This document shows, piece by piece, positions 63,043-64,000 of a stretch of 64,000 bases of DNA (position 1 is the first letter of the stretch; every line of letters starts with the position of its first letter). This DNA is from Bacteroidota bacterium (lineage in GTDB: Bacteria; Bacteroidota; Bacteroidia; Bacteroidales; CAIXZF01): positions 62,001 to 126,000 of the forward strand of contig JAKLIX010000009.1 of assembly GCA_022709385.1 (NCBI GenBank), in the 5' to 3' direction. A program made the position numbers and the translations under genes. Below the pieces are notes generated by a model. It did not search any database, had not been told where the DNA came from, and was given only the letters and a program-made list of their open reading frames with translations.

Positions 63043-63567
63043 TCAGTGTGCGTCGAGCGATTCGCCCCTGTTAAGTTTTCTTACGAGTTCTATCAACTCC
63101 AGTTCAGAACCTTCGGAGAATGAAGCATGCTGCCATACCACATTCCCGTTCCCATCCAGCAGGAAGGTGTGAGGGATTACCGTGATATTCATGGCCCTTT
63201 TAAAGTCTCCATTGGGATCGAGCAACACTTCGTACTCCCAGCCCTTCCCTTCCACCATGGGTTTGACCCTGGCAGAGGACCTGGCATCATCGATGGAAAC
63301 GGCAAACAGTTTCACCCCGGTTTCTTCCACCCATTCATCATACACATCTGCTATCGTGGTCAGTTCTTTGATACAGGGTTTACACCACAGGGCCCAGAAA
63401 GAGATAATCATGGGTTTGCCCTTGTTTGAAAGCGTTGCGGTGTTGATATTTTCCCCGTTCAGGTTTTTGATGGTAACTGACGGGAGACCAGCCGCCTTGT
63501 GCTGGTCTTCCTGTGCCGGAAGCAGCAGCGGTAAGCCCAGGATGATGGTGAGGATAAAATTCTTCAT
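63043..63567 (-). CDS. TlpA-family thiol-disulfide oxidoreductase
   Basis: 174 residues. Signal peptide (MKNFILTIILGLPLLLPAQ) then a thioredoxin fold: the active site is WALWCKPCIKEL (CKPC), preceded by GKPMIISFWALW. Also seen are VKLFAVSIDDARSSARVKP, VLLDPNGDFKRAMNITVIP (cis-Pro) and HTFLLDGNGNVVWQH. It acts in the periplasm on disulfides. As first gene of an operon with the barrel protein and Omp28, it may serve to keep the CPNC pair of Omp28 reduced; this is inferred from position. Confidence 0.9.
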   Translation of the reverse strand: MKNFILTIILGLPLLLPAQEDQHKAAGLPSVTIKNLNGENINTATLSNKGKPMIISFWALWCKPCIKELTTIADVYDEWVEETGVKLFAVSIDDARSSARVKPMVEGKGWEYEVLLDPNGDFKRAMNITVIPHTFLLDGNGNVVWQHASFSEGSELELIELVRKLNRGESLDAH

Positions 63568-63586
63568 TTCAATGAAAATTAGGGTG

Positions 63587-63594
63587 CAAATTTA
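63587..63594 (-). promoter_or_regulatory. Bacteroidota -7 box for the TlpA operon
   Basis: The minus strand reads TAAATTTG (exact TAnnTTTG), 20 bases before the TlpA-gene ATG. No clear -33 TTG. Confidence 0.45.
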
Positions 63595-63672
63595 CATTTA
63601 TTTGCTTTAATATGATGGAATGAGGATGCAGGTGAATGAGACCGGGGTGGGTGTTCAGCTTAGTGAGGTATA

Positions 63673-64000
63673 TCATGACACATACACTTCCAATATCCGT
63701 GCCGAAGGCTGCGGGATAATACCTGCAATCCGGACCAGGTTGGGCAATAAAACCACCTCCCCGGCTTTAACGTCCAGTTTCACAGATTCGGTGAGAAGAT
63801 GAAAATGTCCTTCCACTGCGATCAAAACGACGAAAGAATCAAGCTCTGCATAGTCTTTGCGCAAGGCTTTTGTGGCATATAACATGCCGGTTGAAAATTG
63901 CGGGGAACGGATCAGGGAAGCAGTGACATTTTCCCGGAGCGTATATGCAGTTTTCGCATCGGTGATCACCTGAAAATCCAGGGCATCCAGGGCCAATTCG
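63673..64000 (-). CDS. manA: class I mannose-6-phosphate isomerase, C-terminal part (5' end outside window)
   Basis: About 108 residues at the end of a gene whose 5' part lies beyond the window; the frame is open to the edge and no ATG is present. The sequence (TLRENVTASLIRSPQFSTGM, YAELDSFVVLIAVEGHFHLL, VKAGEVVLLPNLVRIAGIIP, ILEVYVS) matches the C-terminal cupin-like domain of Bacteroidota type I phosphomannose isomerases. The enzyme interconverts mannose-6-P and fructose-6-P. The zinc-site domain is not in view. Confidence 0.8.
   Translation of the reverse strand, partial: ELALDALDFQVITDAKTAYTLRENVTASLIRSPQFSTGMLYATKALRKDYAELDSFVVLIAVEGHFHLLTESVKLDVKAGEVVLLPNLVRIAGIIPQPSARILEVYVS

Overview
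The window is a Bacteroidota chromosome segment, probably from a Bacteroidales-like or related environmental lineage; the order cannot be fixed from sequence alone. The evidence is a complete porP-gldK-gldL-gldM-gldN set for type IX secretion (T9SS), several proteins with a C-terminal T9SS sorting domain, Bacteroidota-type promoters (-7 box TAnnTTTG), weak Shine-Dalgarno sequences, and typical gene pairs (lpxK with a nucleoside phosphorylase; Nif3 with a zinc-ribbon protein; Omp28 with an outer-membrane protein and TlpA). No rRNA, tRNA, CRISPR array, phage or insertion sequence was seen.

Layout. 1-7.3 kb: end of an RseP-type site-2 protease, then the T9SS operon, closed by a clear terminator. 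7.3-12.1 kb: recG and pheT. 12.1-18.6 kb: an M1 aminopeptidase exported by T9SS, a TolC/adaptor pair lacking its inner-membrane pump, tsaB and a metal-binding-domain protein. 18.7-24.9 kb: scoAB (CoA transferase), an HPt protein with an NtrC-like regulator whose sigma-54 contact loop is atypical, and recX-prfB-fumC, with prfB carrying a programmed +1 frameshift. 25-32.8 kb: a FISUMP-domain secreted protein, tilS, korAB, a 1-kb intergenic region full of palindromic repeats, an AT-hook protein and a small 2[4Fe-4S] ferredoxin. 33-40.5 kb: sucA-sucB-nadB, translationally coupled, then PNP and lpxK. 40.5-42.2 kb: an AAA ATPase between two ~92-bp direct repeats.

42.2-56.7 kb is the most unusual part, with every gene on the minus strand. 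It holds an exosortase with an intact Cys/Arg/His triad, a membrane protein encoded overlapping it, three proteins ending in the IPTLxxWG (IPTL-CTERM) sorting signal, and two giant T9SS-type surface proteins of about 1776 and 1449 residues. One giant begins with an M43-like metalloprotease and a beta-helix; the other has eight near-identical 75-residue repeats (exact 225-bp periodicity). Both giants end in the same order: a beta-sandwich/dockerin-like module, a cohesin-like domain and a T9SS sorting domain. The first of these modules also occurs in the FISUMP protein at 25.2 kb. Two envelope-sorting routes, exosortase and T9SS, are thus interleaved in one locus.

57-64 kb returns to housekeeping and envelope genes: Nif3, zinc ribbon, a TPR protein, a TlpA/outer-membrane/Omp28 operon, and the end of a mannose-6-phosphate isomerase gene cut by the window edge.

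Two families of small intergenic repeats were found by eye: a ~52-bp palindromic element (about 25.0, 31.0 and 40.6 kb, with a longer 169-bp relative at 31.2 kb) and a 31-nt sequence shared by 31.4 and 40.6 kb.
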